64,000 nucleotides of DNA from Paludifilum halophilum (GTDB lineage: Bacteria; Bacillota; Bacilli; Thermoactinomycetales; DSM-45169), in NCBI RefSeq assembly GCF_002245355.1, contig NZ_NOWF01000004.1, positions 124,001 through 188,000 on the forward strand, given 5' to 3'. The notes beneath the pieces are model-generated. The model ran no database searches and had not been told where the DNA came from. It saw nothing but the letters and a program-made list of their open reading frames with translations. The position numbers were made by a program, and so were the translations under genes. The stretch's first letter is position 1. Each line of letters starts with the position of its first letter. This document shows, piece by piece, positions 37,590 through 45,971 of the stretch.

Positions 37590-37606
37590 TATAAAGGGTT
37601 TGTAAA
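37590..37606 (+). promoter_or_regulatory. Imperfect WalR-type box upstream of the epimerase gene
   Basis: TATAAA (37590-37595)-N5-TGTAAA (37601-37606) differs by one base from TGTWAH-N5-TGTWAH, 106 bp before the epimerase start. The perfect boxes elsewhere in the locus make this one worth listing, but alone it would be unconvincing. Confidence 0.3.
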
Positions 37607-37711
37607 GGGCGCAACTTCTCCTGACAGCTTTGCGTTTTCCTTTATCAGGGCCGCTTTTTCGAAGTATGGCCCTTCGGAAGGGAAACTGCACTGTTGCAGG
37701 AGGGATCGAAC

Positions 37712-38776
37712 ATGAAAGTGGTTACGGTGGTCGGTGCCCGACCTCAGTTCATCAAAGCGGCCCCCGTTTCCCGGCATTTGCGGGAGCGCGCGCAGGAGAT
37801 CCTGGTTCATACAGGCCAGCATTACGATACGGCGATGTCCGATATCTTTTTCGATGAATTAGAAATACCTTCTCCGGATTACCACCTGGGGATCGGTTCC
37901 AAGTCCCACGGAGCACAAACCGGGGAGATGCTGACCAAGGTGGAAGAAGTGCTGGAAAAAGAGACCCCGGATTGGGTGTTGGTCTACGGGGATACCAATT
38001 CCACCCTGGCCGGGGCCTTGGCGGCCTCCAAACTCCACATTCCCGTAGCCCATGTCGAGGCTGGGTTGCGCAGTTTTAACCGTCGCATGCCTGAGGAGAT
38101 CAACCGGGTCTTGACGGATCATATTTCACGAGCGCTCTTTTGCCCGACACAGACGGCGGTGGACCACCTGGAAAAGGAGGGCATCCGGCAGGGGGTTCAT
38201 TTCGTCGGGGATGTGATGGTGGATGCTCTCCGTTTCAACCGTACCCTGGCACAAGAGAGATCCGATCTTCCGAATCGGCTCGGCTACGGTTCGGGCTCCT
38301 ATATCCTGGTCACTCTGCACCGAGCTGAAAATACGGATCATCCTCGACGGCTCAAGGAGATAGTAAACGCACTTAATGAACTCCCCCTGCCTGCTGTGAT
38401 GCCGCTTCATCCCCGTACCCGGGGCCAACTGGAGCGTTATGGATTCACCATCCGCAATCCGTCGGTTCACGTGATCCAGCCGGTGGGTTATCTGGACATG
38501 GTGGCACTGGAAGCCTCCGCGGGCAAAATCCTGACGGATTCCGGCGGAGTGCAGAAGGAAGCTTTCCTGATGGAAATTCCCTGTATCACGATGAGAGATG
38601 AAACCGAATGGACGGAAACGATCCGGCAAAAAACCAACATACTGGTGGGAGCGGACAAGAGGAAAATACTCGAGGCTGTGGAGAACTTTACAGTGAGTTT
38701 TTCCCTTGTCGAGCCGGTCTTCGGCGACGGAAAAGCGGCGGATCGCATCGTTAAACAACTTCTGAATGAACCGTGA
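37712..38776 (+). CDS. Non-hydrolysing UDP-N-acetylglucosamine 2-epimerase family (WecB/WbpI-like)
   Basis: Inverts C2 of UDP-GlcNAc or of its diacetamido-uronic derivative. 354 residues, GT-B-like two-domain fold. Family blocks: VVGARPQFIKAAPVSR, VHTGQHYDTAMS, YGDTNSTLAGALAA, HVEAGLRSFNRRMPEEINR, LTLHRAEN-like (VTLHRAENTD) and LTDSGGVQKEA. Whether it acts as WecB (UDP-ManNAc) or WbpI (UDP-ManNAc3NAcA) cannot be decided from motifs. The downstream WbpB/E/A/D-type genes favour the latter. ATG 37712 with GCAGGAGGG upstream. Confidence 0.88.
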   Translation: MKVVTVVGARPQFIKAAPVSRHLRERAQEILVHTGQHYDTAMSDIFFDELEIPSPDYHLGIGSKSHGAQTGEMLTKVEEVLEKETPDWVLVYGDTNSTLAGALAASKLHIPVAHVEAGLRSFNRRMPEEINRVLTDHISRALFCPTQTAVDHLEKEGIRQGVHFVGDVMVDALRFNRTLAQERSDLPNRLGYGSGSYILVTLHRAENTDHPRRLKEIVNALNELPLPAVMPLHPRTRGQLERYGFTIRNPSVHVIQPVGYLDMVALEASAGKILTDSGGVQKEAFLMEIPCITMRDETEWTETIRQKTNILVGADKRKILEAVENFTVSFSLVEPVFGDGKAADRIVKQLLNEP

Positions 38777-38794
38777 GGCCAACCTATGTTGCGG

Positions 38795-38844
38795 CCCCGG
38801 CTTCCGAGGAAAGGCCCTGTATGGTCTTTTCTCCGAAGCCGGGG
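38795..38844 (+). promoter_or_regulatory. Large hairpin between the epimerase and glycosyltransferase genes
   Basis: CCCCGGCTTC (38795-38804) pairs perfectly with GAAGCCGGGG (38835-38844), and the inner GAGGAAA can pair with TTTTCTC. No T-run follows, so it is either a weak terminator or a processing/stability element inside the transcript. Confidence 0.5.
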
Positions 38845-38877
38845 TTTGCGGCAGGAAAGGAAGATTGTTGAACCGCT

Positions 38878-40080
38878 ATGAGTCTAAAAGTACTCGTTAT
38901 TTCTCACATGTATCCCAATCCGTGCAATCCGACGGCGGGGATTTTCGTCCACAACCAGATCAAATCGATGGCGGACGAAGGGGTCGAATGCCGGGTCGTT
39001 TCCCCGATTCCCAGGTTTCCGTTTTATCCGAAATGGAGGCGGTATCGGGAATTTCCCCGAACGGCCACAATGAATGGAATTCCGATCCGTTACGTGCCGA
39101 CGTGGATGTTCCCCGGCGGCCTGTTTTTTTTCGGTTACGGGTACCTTTACTATAAAGCGTTGGTCGGTACCATCGCCAAAATCAGAAAAAGCTTCCCCTT
39201 TGATCTCATCCACTGCCATACCATTTATCCTGACGGTTACGCCGGAGCGATGCTCAAAAACATCTTTTCCGTCCCGGTTGTCACTACAATCCACGGCTCC
39301 GATGTGAAGCTGTATCCCTATCGGAGCGACGGCGTTTATCGGCGGACGGAAGAAGCTTTGCGGATGAACGATCATATCATTACCGTGAGTGAGCAGTTGA
39401 AGCGGGACGCCCTAAAAATCGCGGCGGGAGTGGAAGTAACGACTATCTACAACGGGTTTGATCCGCAGTGGTTTTATCCCCGGTGCCGGGAGGGAGCAAG
39501 GAAAAAATTGGGTCAATCCGAAAACGGTCCATCGATTCTGTATGTGGGTAATCTCTATCCGGTGAAAGGGGTGGATTACCTGCTGGAGGCTTTTGCGCGG
39601 GTGGTTCCCTACCATGACGATGTAACCCTTCATCTTGTCGGAGACGGCCCTTTACGTTCAGAGTTGCAAAAACAGGCCAGGGAAAAAGGAATCGCCGATC
39701 AGGTCCGCTTTGTCGGGCGAAAGCCGCACGAAGAAATCCCCTGGTGGATCAATAGTTCCGATATTGTCGTTTTATCCAGCCTCAGCGAAGGGATGCCCTC
39801 GATTCTGCTGGAAGCGATGGGTTGCGGGAAACCCGTGGTAGCTACGGATGTCGGGGGAATTTCCGAAATTCTTCAGCACCGGCGGACCGGTTTTCTGGTA
39901 AAGCCCAAGCAACCGGAGGAAATGGCCCGCTTTCTGTCAATCCTGCTGATGGAAGACGAAGGATTGGTATATGACATGGGGGAACGGGCCTTTACGGAAT
40001 CGGGTGCCCTCACTTGGAAAAGAAACGCCCAGCGAGTGAGGGAGTTGTACATACGCGTTCTCGAAAGAGGAACAGATTGA
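38878..40080 (+). CDS. Glycosyltransferase family 4 protein
   Basis: A 400-residue GT-B glycosyltransferase. The N-terminal domain has VISHMYPNPCNPTAGIFVHNQ (conserved acceptor-domain start) and IHGSDVKLYPY. The C-terminal nucleotide-sugar domain has ILYVGNLYPVKGVDYLLEAF, LVGDGPLRSELQ and the E-x7-E motif SEGMPSILLEAMGCGKPVVATDVGG. Donor and acceptor are unknown. It probably adds a sugar to the polyprenol-linked repeat unit on the cytosolic face. It follows the epimerase gene after 101 bp containing a hairpin. Confidence 0.88.
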   Translation: MSLKVLVISHMYPNPCNPTAGIFVHNQIKSMADEGVECRVVSPIPRFPFYPKWRRYREFPRTATMNGIPIRYVPTWMFPGGLFFFGYGYLYYKALVGTIAKIRKSFPFDLIHCHTIYPDGYAGAMLKNIFSVPVVTTIHGSDVKLYPYRSDGVYRRTEEALRMNDHIITVSEQLKRDALKIAAGVEVTTIYNGFDPQWFYPRCREGARKKLGQSENGPSILYVGNLYPVKGVDYLLEAFARVVPYHDDVTLHLVGDGPLRSELQKQAREKGIADQVRFVGRKPHEEIPWWINSSDIVVLSSLSEGMPSILLEAMGCGKPVVATDVGGISEILQHRRTGFLVKPKQPEEMARFLSILLMEDEGLVYDMGERAFTESGALTWKRNAQRVRELYIRVLERGTD

Positions 40081-40159
40081 GATTTTGTTAAGACTGGTTA
40101 AAGAGTCATTAGAAGGGATACCCAGGACATTTCAATTGTGTTACATTGAAACTGATATT

Positions 40160-40176
40160 TGTAATCTGTTTGTAAC
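40160..40176 (+). promoter_or_regulatory. WalR-type box upstream of the uronic-acid sugar operon
   Basis: TGTAAT (40160-40165)-N5-TGTAAC (40171-40176) is a perfect match to TGTWAH-N5-TGTWAH, the binding pattern of the essential response regulator WalR/YycF. It is 58 bp before the oxidoreductase start. On the other strand it reads as TTACA repeats, so a PhoP-type site is the alternative. No good -10/-35 pair was assigned here. Confidence 0.55.
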
Positions 40177-40234
40177 AATGGAAGTGCGACTGGGAGATCC
40201 TGAAGAGAAACCGGACGAGAAATGAGGGACTGGT

Positions 40235-41287
40235 GTGATACGATACGGGATCGTCGGCTGCGGCCACATCGCAAAGAAGCATGTGAACGCGATTCGTGCC
40301 GTTGAAGGAGCAGAGCTCGCGGCGGTTTGCGACAAAGATCCCGACCGCCTGTCTTTCTGGAACGAAGAGGTGGCGGGTTTTACCGACATGGAAGCGATGT
40401 TGTCTGCGGTACAGCTGGATGTTGTGAATATCTGTACCCCCAGCGGTTTGCACCCGTCGCTCACCATTCAGGCGGCAGAGGCGGGAAAGCATGTGGTGGT
40501 GGAAAAGCCGATGGCCCTCACCCTGAAAGATGCCGATGCCATGATCCGAGCCTGCGAGCGGAACGGGGTGCGGATGGCCGTGGTGCATCCCAACCGTTTT
40601 CGGCCGGCCATGCGGGAGTTGCGAAAGCGCGTCGAAGCAGAAGCCTTCGGTACTTTCAGCCATGCCAATGCTACGGTCCGATGGAACCGGGATCAGGAAT
40701 ACTATGACCAGGCCCCCTGGCGGGGGACCCGGGCCATGGACGGCGGTGTATTGATGAATCAGGCGATTCACAATCTGGATCTCCTGTTGTGGATGATGGG
40801 AGAGGTAGAGGAGGTTTTCTCGTATCAGGCCACCCGTCTGCGGAATATCGAGTCGGAGGATACCTCCGTCTCCGTCCTCCGCTTTAAAAACGGTGCCCTG
40901 GGTGCGATTGAGGCGGCAGTCACCCTTTATCCCCGCAATCTGGAAGAATCCCTCGCTCTGTTCGGGGAAACGGGGACCGCGGTGATCGGTGGACCGACGG
41001 CCAACTGGATTCAGACCTGGAAATTTGCCGACGAGACGGATAGCCGAGCGGCGGAGACCATCCACCGAATCAATGAGGATCCCTATGGAAAACCGGGGCA
41101 CCAGTGTCTGATCGAGGATATGACAGAAGCGGTCCGTACCGGCAGACAACCGGCGGTGACAGGATCCGACGGGCGCCGTGCTCTCGCCCTCATCGTCGCT
41201 TGCCAGGAGTCCGCCCGGACGGGACGACCGGTCCAAATGGATACATGGCAGGGAAAGACCGTCGCCGAGGAGGGGAGCGGCAAATGA
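40235..41287 (+). CDS. Gfo/Idh/MocA-family sugar oxidoreductase (WbpB-like)
   Basis: An NAD-dependent oxidoreductase of 350 residues: N-terminal Rossmann domain IRYGIVGCGHIAKKHVNAIR, catalytic EKPMALT motif (residues near 90), and a C-terminal beta-sheet domain with DGGVLMNQAIHNLDLLLWMMG. In the WbpB/WlbA pathway such an enzyme oxidises C3 of UDP-GlcNAcA before transamination. The adjacent aminotransferase, dehydrogenase and acyltransferase support this role; it remains inference. A GTG start at 40235 follows GAGGGA. Overlaps the next gene (ATGA). Confidence 0.85.
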   Translation: MIRYGIVGCGHIAKKHVNAIRAVEGAELAAVCDKDPDRLSFWNEEVAGFTDMEAMLSAVQLDVVNICTPSGLHPSLTIQAAEAGKHVVVEKPMALTLKDADAMIRACERNGVRMAVVHPNRFRPAMRELRKRVEAEAFGTFSHANATVRWNRDQEYYDQAPWRGTRAMDGGVLMNQAIHNLDLLLWMMGEVEEVFSYQATRLRNIESEDTSVSVLRFKNGALGAIEAAVTLYPRNLEESLALFGETGTAVIGGPTANWIQTWKFADETDSRAAETIHRINEDPYGKPGHQCLIEDMTEAVRTGRQPAVTGSDGRRALALIVACQESARTGRPVQMDTWQGKTVAEEGSGK

Positions 41288-42393
41288 GGAAGACACCGTT
41301 GTTGGACTTGAAGGCCCAGTATCGGACGATCCGCCGGGAAGTGGAGCAGGCGGTGATGGGTGTGCTGGAAAGCGGACGCTATATCTTGGGTCCGGAAGTA
41401 GAGGCCTTTGAACAGGAGGTGGCCCGCTTTACCGGAACTCGATACGGGATCGGTGTGGCCAACGGAACCGATGCTCTTCTTCTCACACTGGATGCCGCAG
41501 GAATCGGTCCCGGGGACGAGGTGATCACATCCCCCTTCACCTTTTTCGCTACAGCGGAAGTGATTTCCCGGCTGGGGGCGAAACCGGTTTTCGTCGATAT
41601 CGATCCAAATACCTACAACCTGGATGTCTCGCAACTGGAGGCGAAACGAACGGAAAAGACCCGAGCGATTGTTCCAGTCCATATCTTCGGCCAGCCGGCG
41701 GATATGGATGAAATCAACCGCTTTGCTGAAGCCTGCGGTCTTTTTGTTTTGGAGGATGCCGCGCAAGCTTTCGGTTCCGATTACAAGGGGCGAAAAGCCG
41801 GGTCCCTGGGGCATGCCGCCACTTTCTCTTTCTTCCCGACCAAAAACCTGGGAGGTTACGGAGACGGAGGGATGGTGGTCACTGATAATGAGGAGCTTAC
41901 GGCAGGAATCCGGAGCCTGCGGGTTCACGGCCGCAGTCACCGATCGAAATATCACAATGCCCGGATCGGATACAACAGTCGCCTGGACGAATTGCAGGCG
42001 GCGGTGTTGCGGATAAAGCTGAAATATTTGGAATCCTGGAATCGCGCCCGCCGCGAAAAGGCCCGCCTCTACGATCGAATGCTGAAGGGGCTGCCGGTGG
42101 TTACCCCGACGGCCCGTGAGGACCGAACCCATATCTATCATCTTTACATCGTTCAATCGGAGGACCGGGATGCTTTGCTGAAAGGCCTGCAGGAAAGGGG
42201 AATCGGTGTCGGGTCCTATTACCCCGTTCCGCTCCACCTGCAGGAAGTGTATCGGGATCTGGGGTATCAGGAAGGGGATCTTCCCCGGGCAGAGGCCATT
42301 TCCAAACGATCCTTCGCTCTGCCCCTTTATCCGGAGATGGATGAGGAGATGCTGCAAGGTGTGGTCGAGGCGGTAAAAGCCTTCTATCGATAA
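41284..42393 (+). CDS. DegT/DnrJ/EryC1/StrS-family sugar aminotransferase (WbpE-like)
   Basis: A PLP aminotransferase of 369 residues. N-terminal LLDLKAQYRTIRREVEQAV and GRYILGPEVEAFEQEVARF are typical of sugar aminotransferases. The PLP lysine is K187 in SFFPTKNLGGYGDGG. The closest recognisable role is 3-amination of a 3-keto-UDP-GlcNAcA (WbpE/WlbC type). Coupled to the upstream oxidoreductase by a four-base overlap, with GGAGGGGAG as ribosome binding site. Confidence 0.9.
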   Translation: MRKTPLLDLKAQYRTIRREVEQAVMGVLESGRYILGPEVEAFEQEVARFTGTRYGIGVANGTDALLLTLDAAGIGPGDEVITSPFTFFATAEVISRLGAKPVFVDIDPNTYNLDVSQLEAKRTEKTRAIVPVHIFGQPADMDEINRFAEACGLFVLEDAAQAFGSDYKGRKAGSLGHAATFSFFPTKNLGGYGDGGMVVTDNEELTAGIRSLRVHGRSHRSKYHNARIGYNSRLDELQAAVLRIKLKYLESWNRARREKARLYDRMLKGLPVVTPTAREDRTHIYHLYIVQSEDRDALLKGLQERGIGVGSYYPVPLHLQEVYRDLGYQEGDLPRAEAISKRSFALPLYPEMDEEMLQGVVEAVKAFYR

Positions 42394-42408
42394 GGAGGTC
42401 CGGGGATC

Positions 42409-43728
42409 ATGGCCGTGGGCATGGAAAGCGCGTTGGCAAAAATCAAAGACAAATCGGCGATTATCGGCGTTGTCGGATTGGGTTACGTAGGGTTGCCCCT
42501 GGCAGTGGAAAAAGCAAAAGCGGGTTACCGGGTGATCGGTTTTGACGTTCAGCAGAAGCGGGTGGACATGGTTAATCAGGGGATTAACTATATCGGAGAC
42601 GTCGTCGATGAGGAGTTGGCCTGGATTGTGGATCAGGGTCAATTGCAGGCGACTACGGATTACTCCGAAATGAATCAAGTGGACGTTGTTGCCATTTGTG
42701 TTCCCACTCCCCTGGATCCGTACCAACAGCCGGACACCTCCTATGTGGAAGCCTCCACCCGGGAAATCGCGCAACGTTTGCACCGGGGGGCCCTGGTGCT
42801 TCTGGAGAGCACCACTTATCCCGGTACGACCGAGGAAGTGGTCCAGCCAATTCTGGAGGAAGGGGGACTGAAGGCGGGAGACGATTTCTACCTGGCCTTT
42901 TCCCCGGAACGGGTTGACCCCGGCAACAAAGTGTATAACACGAAAAATACACCCAAAGTCGTGGGCGGGGTAACCCCGGCCTGTACGGAGGCGGCCGCCG
43001 CTCTCTATCGCAACGTACTGGAAGGGGAAGTGTTTGAGGTATCCAGTCCCGCAGTGGCCGAGATGGAAAAGATTTTGGAAAACACGTTCCGCAATATTAA
43101 TATCGCTCTGGCCAACGAGATGGCGATTCTGTGCAATAAGATGGGGATCGATTACTGGGAAGTGATCGAAGCCGCCAAGACCAAACCCTACGGATTTATG
43201 CCCTTTTATCCCGGCCCCGGACTCGGGGGGCATTGCATCCCGATCGACCCCTATTATTTGACGTGGAAGGCCCGGGAGTACAAATACCATACCCGATTGA
43301 TCGAACTGGCCGGAGAGATCAACAATTACATGCCGGACTTCGTCGTGGAACGGACGATGAAGATTCTGAACCGGTACGAGCGGTCGATGAACGGTTCCAA
43401 GGTTTTGGTTCTCGGAGTGGCTTACAAACGGGACATCGACGATATGAGGGAATCACCGGCGATCGACATCATCCGTCGCTTGGAGAAATACGGAGCGGAA
43501 GTTCGAGTGAACGATCCCTACATTCCTGCTTTCCAAATCGACGGAAAGTCCTATGAAAGCGAGAAAGTGACCTCCGGCTTACTGAAAGAAGCGGATATCG
43601 TCTTAATCACTACTGATCACAGTATCTATGATTATTTCTTAATCGCCGAGCAGGCGAAGGTGATTTTCGATACGCGCAATGCATTGAAGGGTTTGGCGGA
43701 GATCCGCGCCGACTACGAAAAAATTTGA
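42409..43728 (+). CDS. Nucleotide-sugar 6-dehydrogenase (WbpA/UDP-GlcNAc dehydrogenase-like)
   Basis: A UDP-sugar dehydrogenase of 439 residues that oxidises C6 to a carboxylate with NAD. The N-terminal Rossmann motif GVVGLGYVGLPLA, the central helix EKILENTFRNINIALANEM and the catalytic cysteine in GPGLGGHCIPIDPYYLTW are present, as is the C-terminal domain VLVLGVAYKRDIDDMRESP. The 'GHCIPIDPYYL' form is typical of the WbpA/WecC-type subfamily acting on N-acetylated sugars rather than UDP-glucose. That makes UDP-GlcNAcA the likely product. Confidence 0.88.
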   Translation: MAVGMESALAKIKDKSAIIGVVGLGYVGLPLAVEKAKAGYRVIGFDVQQKRVDMVNQGINYIGDVVDEELAWIVDQGQLQATTDYSEMNQVDVVAICVPTPLDPYQQPDTSYVEASTREIAQRLHRGALVLLESTTYPGTTEEVVQPILEEGGLKAGDDFYLAFSPERVDPGNKVYNTKNTPKVVGGVTPACTEAAAALYRNVLEGEVFEVSSPAVAEMEKILENTFRNINIALANEMAILCNKMGIDYWEVIEAAKTKPYGFMPFYPGPGLGGHCIPIDPYYLTWKAREYKYHTRLIELAGEINNYMPDFVVERTMKILNRYERSMNGSKVLVLGVAYKRDIDDMRESPAIDIIRRLEKYGAEVRVNDPYIPAFQIDGKSYESEKVTSGLLKEADIVLITTDHSIYDYFLIAEQAKVIFDTRNALKGLAEIRADYEKI

Positions 43729-43739
43729 GGGGTGCCGCG

Positions 43740-44480
43740 ATGAGCCATATCATCCATCCGACTGCGAAAGTTGGCGATGGGGTAGCGATCGGTCATTTCT
43801 CTGTTATTGAAGAAGGTGTGGTTTTAGGTGATAATGTGACCGTCGGCCATCACGTGACGGTCCATGCCGGGACGGTCATCGGATTCGGAACGGTGATCGC
43901 CGACCATGCCGTGCTCGGCCGCTCTCCCCGTCCGGCCGCAACGAGCACGGTCCAAGTGGATCCGGCTCTCCCGGTGCTGGAAATCGGGGACAAGAATACC
44001 ATCGGGGCGGGTGCGGTTCTCTACCGTGGCAGCCGGTTGGGCCACGATACCCTGGTGGGTGATCAGGCATTTCTGCGAGAGGAATGCATCATCGGCAACC
44101 ATGCGCTCATCGGGCGCGGTGTGGCGGTGGAAAACCGGGTGGAGATCGGATCCCATACAAAAATCCAGACCGACGCGTACATCACCGCCTATACCCGTTT
44201 GGAAGACCATGTCTTTATCGCGCCGGGGGTGGTCACGACCAACGATAACTTTATGGGCCGAACCGAGAAGCGTTTCCGTCATATTCGGGGCCCTACGGTG
44301 CAGCGGGGGGCCCGGGTGGGGGGAGGAGCGATCCTTCTGCCCGGCGTGGTCGTGGCTGAGGAGAGCTTTATCGCCGCCGGCGCGTTGGTCAACCGGGATA
44401 CGGAACCGGCCTTTGTTTATGCCGGGATTCCCGCTAAACCCCTGCGGCCGGTTCCAAAGGAGGAGATGCGCGGAGGTTAG
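43740..44480 (+). CDS. Left-handed beta-helix (hexapeptide) sugar N-acyltransferase (WbpD-like)
   Basis: A 246-residue acyltransferase built of hexapeptide repeats (I/V-G-x4), e.g. AKVGDGVAIGHFSVIEEGVVLG, with about nine coils, a loop near FMGRTEKRFRHIRGPTV typical of sugar N-acetyltransferases, and the C-terminal AGIPAKPLRPVP. It probably acetylates the 3-amino group produced by the preceding enzymes. ATG 43740 follows GAGGGGTG; an earlier in-frame ATG at 43725 overlaps the upstream gene and has no site. Somewhat longer than WbpD (about 190). Confidence 0.85.
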   Translation: MSHIIHPTAKVGDGVAIGHFSVIEEGVVLGDNVTVGHHVTVHAGTVIGFGTVIADHAVLGRSPRPAATSTVQVDPALPVLEIGDKNTIGAGAVLYRGSRLGHDTLVGDQAFLREECIIGNHALIGRGVAVENRVEIGSHTKIQTDAYITAYTRLEDHVFIAPGVVTTNDNFMGRTEKRFRHIRGPTVQRGARVGGGAILLPGVVVAEESFIAAGALVNRDTEPAFVYAGIPAKPLRPVPKEEMRGG

Positions 44481-44501
44481 AGAGAGGTAAAGGGGCAAGG
44501 T

Positions 44502-45965
44502 ATGCTAGCGAAAATTAAACAACTGTTCTCCGACTCGACGGCTTTTGCCATCGCTTTGATGGGGAACAAGATCATCAGTTTCCTGTTGGTTCCGGTTTAT
44601 ACCCGTCAGTTGGCTCCGTCGGAATTCGGGGATTGGGATCTGACCAACACGATCGCCATGGTTCTTACTTATTTCTGTATTTTGGGGACGGATACCGCCT
44701 TTGCCTTCTATTTCTTCGAAGCGAAGGACGATAAGGACCGGCAGGGCTATTTTACCGCCGCTGTCTTTTTCCCTGCTTTGATCAGCCTGATTTTTCTCCT
44801 TGTTATCTTTGCGATCAGCCCGACGACCGCCGGTTGGCTTTACGAAGATCCGAGCGGATACCCGCATCTCCTGACACTGGCGGTCCTTGTGATTGTCTTT
44901 AACGTGATCATTCAGCAGACTTTGGCCTATGCCCGCTACGACCGTCGAGTATGGACCTTTAATATCGGAAGCATGAGTTTTGTGATCGGGTCCAGCCTGG
45001 CCAGTGTCTACTTCGTCGTCGTGGAACAGATGGGCGTAGTGGGGATCTTCTACGGACAGATCCTGGCCCAGTCGATCGTGGCGGCGGTTCTGCTCTGGCA
45101 TTTCCGGGATAAATTCACCCGGTCGGTCCAGCAAAAGCATTTGCGGGACCTGTTGAGCTATGGCCTGCCACTGTTGCCGGCTTTGATCGCCTTCTGGGTG
45201 ATGAATGCCGTCAGCCGGCCGTTGATTTACCACTTGGTTTCCTCCGAGGCGGCCGGGGTGTTCGGTTTGGCGATCCGTTTCGCCAGCATTATCGCTCTTT
45301 TGACAACTGCTTTTCAACTGGCCTGGCGCCCTTTCTCCGTTTCGATCAAGGATCGGGAGGATGCCAAGTTGATCTACAGCTTACTGGGCCGGGCTTTTCT
45401 GGTGGTGGCCACTTTCTGTATCCTGTTCCTCACATTCTTCATCGAACCGATCATCCGGATTGTCGCCGGAAAACCGGAGTACTTCGGGGCTTATCCCTAT
45501 GTCTGGATGCTGGCGACGGGAACGATTCTTAACACGATGCACCTGCTCGTCGGAGTCGGGTTGATGATCCAGAAAAAGACCAAGGAAGTCTCTAAGACAT
45601 TCCTGGTGGCCGCCGTTCTCTATCTGGCAGGCAACTTTGCTCTCATTCCCCTGATGGGGCCCTGGGGGACTGCGGCTATGAACGTCGTCACCTATCTGTA
45701 CGCCGTGCTGTCCATTTATCGAAAGGGACAGAAGGTATATCCCGTCGACTTTCGGTTCCGCTCGATGCTGATCTATTTCGGCGTCTATGTGACCGTTTTG
45801 TCCGGAATCACTTATGCTCAAGTGAATGAATGGACCGGTTTGTGGATCTACTATCTGGTAGCGGTTCTTTTCATGGTTGCTGCGGTATTCCTGACAGGGC
45901 TGTTTAATATGGAGTCGATCTCCTATTTGCGCAGCCGGTTGCCGAGTATCGTACGAAAAAGGTGA
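44502..45965 (+). CDS. Oligosaccharide flippase (Wzx-type)
   Basis: A 487-residue membrane protein with 12-14 helices of the MATE/MOP polysaccharide transporter superfamily. It starts with a helix followed by FLLVPVYTRQLAPSEFGDWDL, the typical N-terminal signature of Wzx proteins (retained prolines and 'YTR' motif). It should flip undecaprenyl-diphosphate-linked repeat units to the outer face. Substrate specificity cannot be read. Starts 21 bp after the acyltransferase gene. Confidence 0.88.
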   Translation: MLAKIKQLFSDSTAFAIALMGNKIISFLLVPVYTRQLAPSEFGDWDLTNTIAMVLTYFCILGTDTAFAFYFFEAKDDKDRQGYFTAAVFFPALISLIFLLVIFAISPTTAGWLYEDPSGYPHLLTLAVLVIVFNVIIQQTLAYARYDRRVWTFNIGSMSFVIGSSLASVYFVVVEQMGVVGIFYGQILAQSIVAAVLLWHFRDKFTRSVQQKHLRDLLSYGLPLLPALIAFWVMNAVSRPLIYHLVSSEAAGVFGLAIRFASIIALLTTAFQLAWRPFSVSIKDREDAKLIYSLLGRAFLVVATFCILFLTFFIEPIIRIVAGKPEYFGAYPYVWMLATGTILNTMHLLVGVGLMIQKKTKEVSKTFLVAAVLYLAGNFALIPLMGPWGTAAMNVVTYLYAVLSIYRKGQKVYPVDFRFRSMLIYFGVYVTVLSGITYAQVNEWTGLWIYYLVAVLFMVAAVFLTGLFNMESISYLRSRLPSIVRKR

Positions 45966-45971
45966 GTGCCG

